A DNA stretch of 64,000 nucleotides from positions 62,001 to 126,000 of the forward strand of contig JAEERP010000006.1 in the NCBI GenBank assembly GCA_016285885.1, written 5' to 3'. The notes below the pieces were generated by a model that saw only the letters and a list, made by a program, of their open reading frames with translations, was not told the DNA's origin and made no database searches. Every line of letters starts with the position of its first letter. Position 1 is the first letter of the stretch. The DNA comes from Paludibacteraceae bacterium. GTDB lineage: Bacteria > Bacteroidota > Bacteroidia > Bacteroidales > Paludibacteraceae. Below are positions 61,329 through 64,000 of this stretch, piece by piece. The translations under genes and the position numbers were made by a program.

Positions 61329-63101
61329 TCATCTTTTAATCAACTTGTAGCCCACCGATTGCTCCCCATTGCAGACACGCATGAGGTAGACGCCGGAAGC
61401 CACATCGCCCGTCTCCATCACTTCCCGCACGTTCTTCACATCGATATGCTTCACGACACGGCCGTCCAACGTGATCAGGTCGGCCGTCACATTCGCGCCA
61501 CCGTACGAGATCAGGTCGATCACCACGTAGTCGGAGAAGTCGGTAGGATAAACCATGTAGGAGTGGTCCGTCAAGACAGCAGGCGTACCCGTACCGAATG
61601 AGGAAGGATCCTTCTCCGCCATCATGCGAGCCATGGCGAATACGAACGGTGCGTTGTAGTCGCAGCCACCCTCCGTCTCCGTGTAGGACGCACCGCCCTC
61701 GATGATGTTCGAGAACTGTCCCGTACCGGAAGGACCACCGATCACACCACCGCTCGCGAACATGAAGTCGCTACGATTCTTCTCATCTGTAGGAGGGTTG
61801 TCATCCCTTCCCATCGCATTACGATGATGGATCCTAAAAGTCATGTCTCCCTTGAAACCATGCAGGAATGGATGATTGAACTCATTCACACCCAAGACAT
61901 AATCCACCACGCGGGTGATGAAGTTTTTCGCATTCCGGGTATTCACCGAAGGGGAGACCACCTCATCCTCCGCCAGCTTCACCAGCAAGGAAGATGCGGC
62001 AGCCGCGCCACAAGCCAACTTGTTCGTACCCCACATTTGCCCTTGCACATAAGGGAACCCATTTCGATCGGCCGTACCGTTCGCGAGATGCTTGGTGACA
62101 TTCTTGTCCATATGGTCACGGAAATAACCGCCCTGCCCATTGTTCGCACCCGCATCATCCTTCACGATATAGTAATACGCGAAATCCGCCATCGTATCCC
62201 ACGCCAACGGGTAGTTAGACTCCCACTTGCCCTGCAGGTAACCCAAAGCCTCCTTCTTATAGGAGGCCTCGCCTGTCAACCTATACAGCAAGATGGCGGC
62301 AAGGGCGAGTTCATCCGTCCACTCCGTGTTCGGGCTGGCATAGAAATTCGGGATAGCCGCCTGCTGCGATTGATTTTTCTTCGCGAAGGCATACGCCTTG
62401 AGGGCTGCGGTCTTGCATTGCTCTTTGTAAGTCTGATCAGGATATTTCATGGACATCAAGGCAAGTGCTGAGGCGCAGTTGGCGGCTTGAGGTCCACCCG
62501 AGTTGCTCGTCGTCCACACAGGGCGCGGGTCACCACCTCGGTCCACAGGGAGGGAGGATTGCGCCGAGGAGGTACACCAGACATTATGGTCAGCCGGAGA
62601 ACCCACATAGTAGACGAACGTGTTATCGTCCGGGAAACATTTCATGAAGTAGTCCGTGGCATACTTAGCCTCGTCCAACACGTCCGCTATTCCATTCGGT
62701 GCGCCATACGCCTCGTCATAATTGTCTTGGAAAGCCTGTGGCCACAAATCGTACGCCACGAGCAGGAAGATACAGGATGAGCCCATCGTCGTGCCCACCT
62801 TGATGTGGTCGCCACAATCATGCCAACCGCCCGTCAGGTCGTAATTGCCATTACCACCGCCATTGACGGAACCCTTTCCATCCTTCATGTGGCAAGCTTT
62901 CGTAGAAACTTTCGGGTTGTCCACCAACATCCAGTTATGGCTGTCACCACAACGCTGGCCGCCAAAGAATTTCAAGCCCATATTGAATGCCGTACGATAA
63001 TCCTCCGTCGGAAAACCATCCTGGTAGGATGAATAATCAAACGCACCAACCGAACCCGCCGCCAGGAGCAAGGAAGTCCCCAAAAACATTTTCTTTATCA
63101 T
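61329..63101 (-). CDS. GH9 endoglucanase with T9SS type A sorting domain
   Basis: The 590-residue protein has a signal peptide (MFLGTSLLLAAGSVGAF) and a family 9 (alpha/alpha)6 barrel: GGWHDCGDHIKVG with catalytic Asp95/Asp98, RIHHRNAMGRDD (about 423-434) and TETEGGCDYNAPFV with the proton donor Glu477. Asn/Gly-rich NGGGNGNYDLTGG and the metal-binding-type DDNPPTDEKN stretch are also seen. The final 75 residues (VIDLISYGGANVTADLITLD, then GVYLMRVCNGEQ and YKLIKR) form a T9SS type A sorting domain. It should be a secreted or surface-bound cellulase or beta-glucanase. It has a -7 element at 63174-63181 and lies just upstream of lysC. Confidence 0.93.
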   Translation of the reverse strand: MIKKMFLGTSLLLAAGSVGAFDYSSYQDGFPTEDYRTAFNMGLKFFGGQRCGDSHNWMLVDNPKVSTKACHMKDGKGSVNGGGNGNYDLTGGWHDCGDHIKVGTTMGSSCIFLLVAYDLWPQAFQDNYDEAYGAPNGIADVLDEAKYATDYFMKCFPDDNTFVYYVGSPADHNVWCTSSAQSSLPVDRGGDPRPVWTTSNSGGPQAANCASALALMSMKYPDQTYKEQCKTAALKAYAFAKKNQSQQAAIPNFYASPNTEWTDELALAAILLYRLTGEASYKKEALGYLQGKWESNYPLAWDTMADFAYYYIVKDDAGANNGQGGYFRDHMDKNVTKHLANGTADRNGFPYVQGQMWGTNKLACGAAAASSLLVKLAEDEVVSPSVNTRNAKNFITRVVDYVLGVNEFNHPFLHGFKGDMTFRIHHRNAMGRDDNPPTDEKNRSDFMFASGGVIGGPSGTGQFSNIIEGGASYTETEGGCDYNAPFVFAMARMMAEKDPSSFGTGTPAVLTDHSYMVYPTDFSDYVVIDLISYGGANVTADLITLDGRVVKHIDVKNVREVMETGDVASGVYLMRVCNGEQSVGYKLIKR

Positions 63102-63173
63102 ATCCCAAACTTATTCGTTTCACACTAAAAATCAATATGCGAAGCCTCCTTTCTGGGCTATCCGCATAGGGTG

Positions 63174-63181
63174 CAAATATA
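63174..63181 (-). promoter_or_regulatory. -7 element of the GH9 gene
   Basis: TATATTTG on the minus strand matches TANNTTTG perfectly, 72 nt upstream of the start codon. Confidence 0.5.
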
Positions 63182-63228
63182 AGAAGATTTCCGCAAAAAA
63201 TTTATCGATGAAGTCCAAAAAACGAGCC

Positions 63229-64000
63229 TCATTTCAGCAAATTCTTGTAGTAATTCCGCACCTCGTCCCACTTGTAGTAAGGGGCCACATCGCTCTTCAA
63301 CGGAAGATCCACTTCCCGCTCGTTGAGCATGATTTTCACCAAGACATCGGGAGACTTCTTAGAGCGATAGAAAATCATCTGGACGTTCGCCGCCATAGGG
63401 ATGATGCGGAACTCCGTCCAGTAGTTCATGATCGAGTCCACATTGGTCACCTGGTCGCGGCATCCCTGCAGCTCCATCAGGGCGGTCAATGGCAGGATGG
63501 CGATGTCGTGGCCGAAGCGCAGGTTCGCCTGCACCGCACCGCTCTGAATGGCGATGTCCGCTTCGTCGACCATGATATTCAGCAGGTCCTTCGCGAAGAA
63601 ACGGCTCTTGTTTTGGGTCAGTGGACATGGACCGTAAGCCCCGTACCACCAAGCGTTCTGCACCACCCAGTTGTTGTACATCTCCTCCTTCGTCCACACG
63701 TCGTCAAAGTTGATGTTGGAGTCATCGCAGACCAAACTGTTCTTCACCTCGTAGAACTTGCGCATGAAGGCTATCGTGTCGATGTTCTTCGCCACATAAT
63801 CCATGTCCTTGAAGAGTTGGTTCACCATGCGGGAAGGGTGGATCAGGCGGTAGTGGAGGTCGCCGAAAGGCTTCGACCAAGCCGTGTCCGCCAAGCGACG
63901 GTTCTTGTCCTCCATCGGATCGTTGGAGATGTAATACATCAGACGTTTGCTGGACTCCGCACGGATATCCAACGACGGCTGCAGCGCCTTCAGCTCCTGG
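63229..64000 (-). CDS. Histidine acid phosphatase-like protein, C-terminal part (runs off right edge)
   Basis: The frame is open to the window edge (its first visible residues read QELKALQPSLDIRAESS), so the true start lies beyond 64000. About 257 residues are visible. RFGHDIAILPLTALMELQGC contains the HD-type proton donor of clade 2 histidine phosphatases (inositol polyphosphate/acid phosphatases), and the C-terminal VQMIFYRSKKSPDVLVKIML resembles the end of that fold. The catalytic RHGxR motif would be in the missing N-terminus. It may be a phytase- or MINPP-like secreted enzyme. Confidence 0.75.
   Translation of the reverse strand, partial: QELKALQPSLDIRAESSKRLMYYISNDPMEDKNRRLADTAWSKPFGDLHYRLIHPSRMVNQLFKDMDYVAKNIDTIAFMRKFYEVKNSLVCDDSNINFDDVWTKEEMYNNWVVQNAWWYGAYGPCPLTQNKSRFFAKDLLNIMVDEADIAIQSGAVQANLRFGHDIAILPLTALMELQGCRDQVTNVDSIMNYWTEFRIIPMAANVQMIFYRSKKSPDVLVKIMLNEREVDLPLKSDVAPYYKWDEVRNYYKNLLK

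Overview
The window looks like a chromosomal segment of a Bacteroidales bacterium (phylum Bacteroidota). The signs are the -7 promoter element TANNTTTG in front of many genes, sometimes with a -33 TTTG; the gene families (DUF4834, DUF5063, DUF4293, DUF4199, DUF4403, PorP/SprF, CHU_C-type C-terminal domains); the rplM-rpsI-rpsB-tsf order; and the archaeal/eukaryotic-type ProS. Four exported proteins carry type IX secretion (T9SS) sorting domains. With a GH9 cellulase among them, this fits a fibre-degrading gut or rumen-type Bacteroidales, but the species cannot be named from the sequence.

Layout. 1-7280 (minus strand) holds the start of transketolase, the L13-S9-S2-EF-Ts operon with a leader hairpin, and a tight hisI-ftsE-metF-DUF4834-gpmI run. 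7282-8100 has no protein gene but contains a probable structured RNA gene of about 350 nt on the minus strand. 8101-10433 is a small regulon: a membrane protein, a winged-helix regulator and CreD, with the same inverted repeat in front of both transcription units. 10634-30830 (plus strand) carries DUF5063/exonuclease/PurF-like/GH13, a cysteine-rich lipoprotein with a MauE-thioredoxin fusion and hisA, cca, an epimerase, a 1373-residue T9SS type B protein, then iorB-DUF4293-GNAT-aminotransferase-dprA and a UvrD-like helicase.

30958-34905 (minus) is a six-gene envelope operon. 35019-35786 holds the SRP RNA, tRNA-Thr(TGT), a strong terminator and 3.3 copies of a 160-bp direct repeat. recQ, a methyltransferase, DUF4403, YcxB-like, recJ and a ClC channel follow. 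45420-48240 is a translationally coupled barrel/OmpA/PorP set, then proS. 50115-53791 holds two exported proteins with T9SS type A tails (a PstS-like binding protein and a predicted papain-like enzyme).

54123-56620 is visibly AT-richer and accessory in character, with a RhuM-family gene, duplicated gene heads and large palindromes, and a REP-like element. The end carries mazG, a glycosyltransferase, lysA, lysC, a GH9 endoglucanase with a T9SS tail, and a truncated histidine-acid-phosphatase-like gene running off the right edge.

No CRISPR array, insertion sequence, integrase or prophage was found. The less ordinary items are the unassigned RNA at 7512-7860, the shared ACTTTG-N5-CAAAGT operator, the T9SS-tagged phosphate-binding-like protein, and the repeated heads and palindromes around the RhuM gene.
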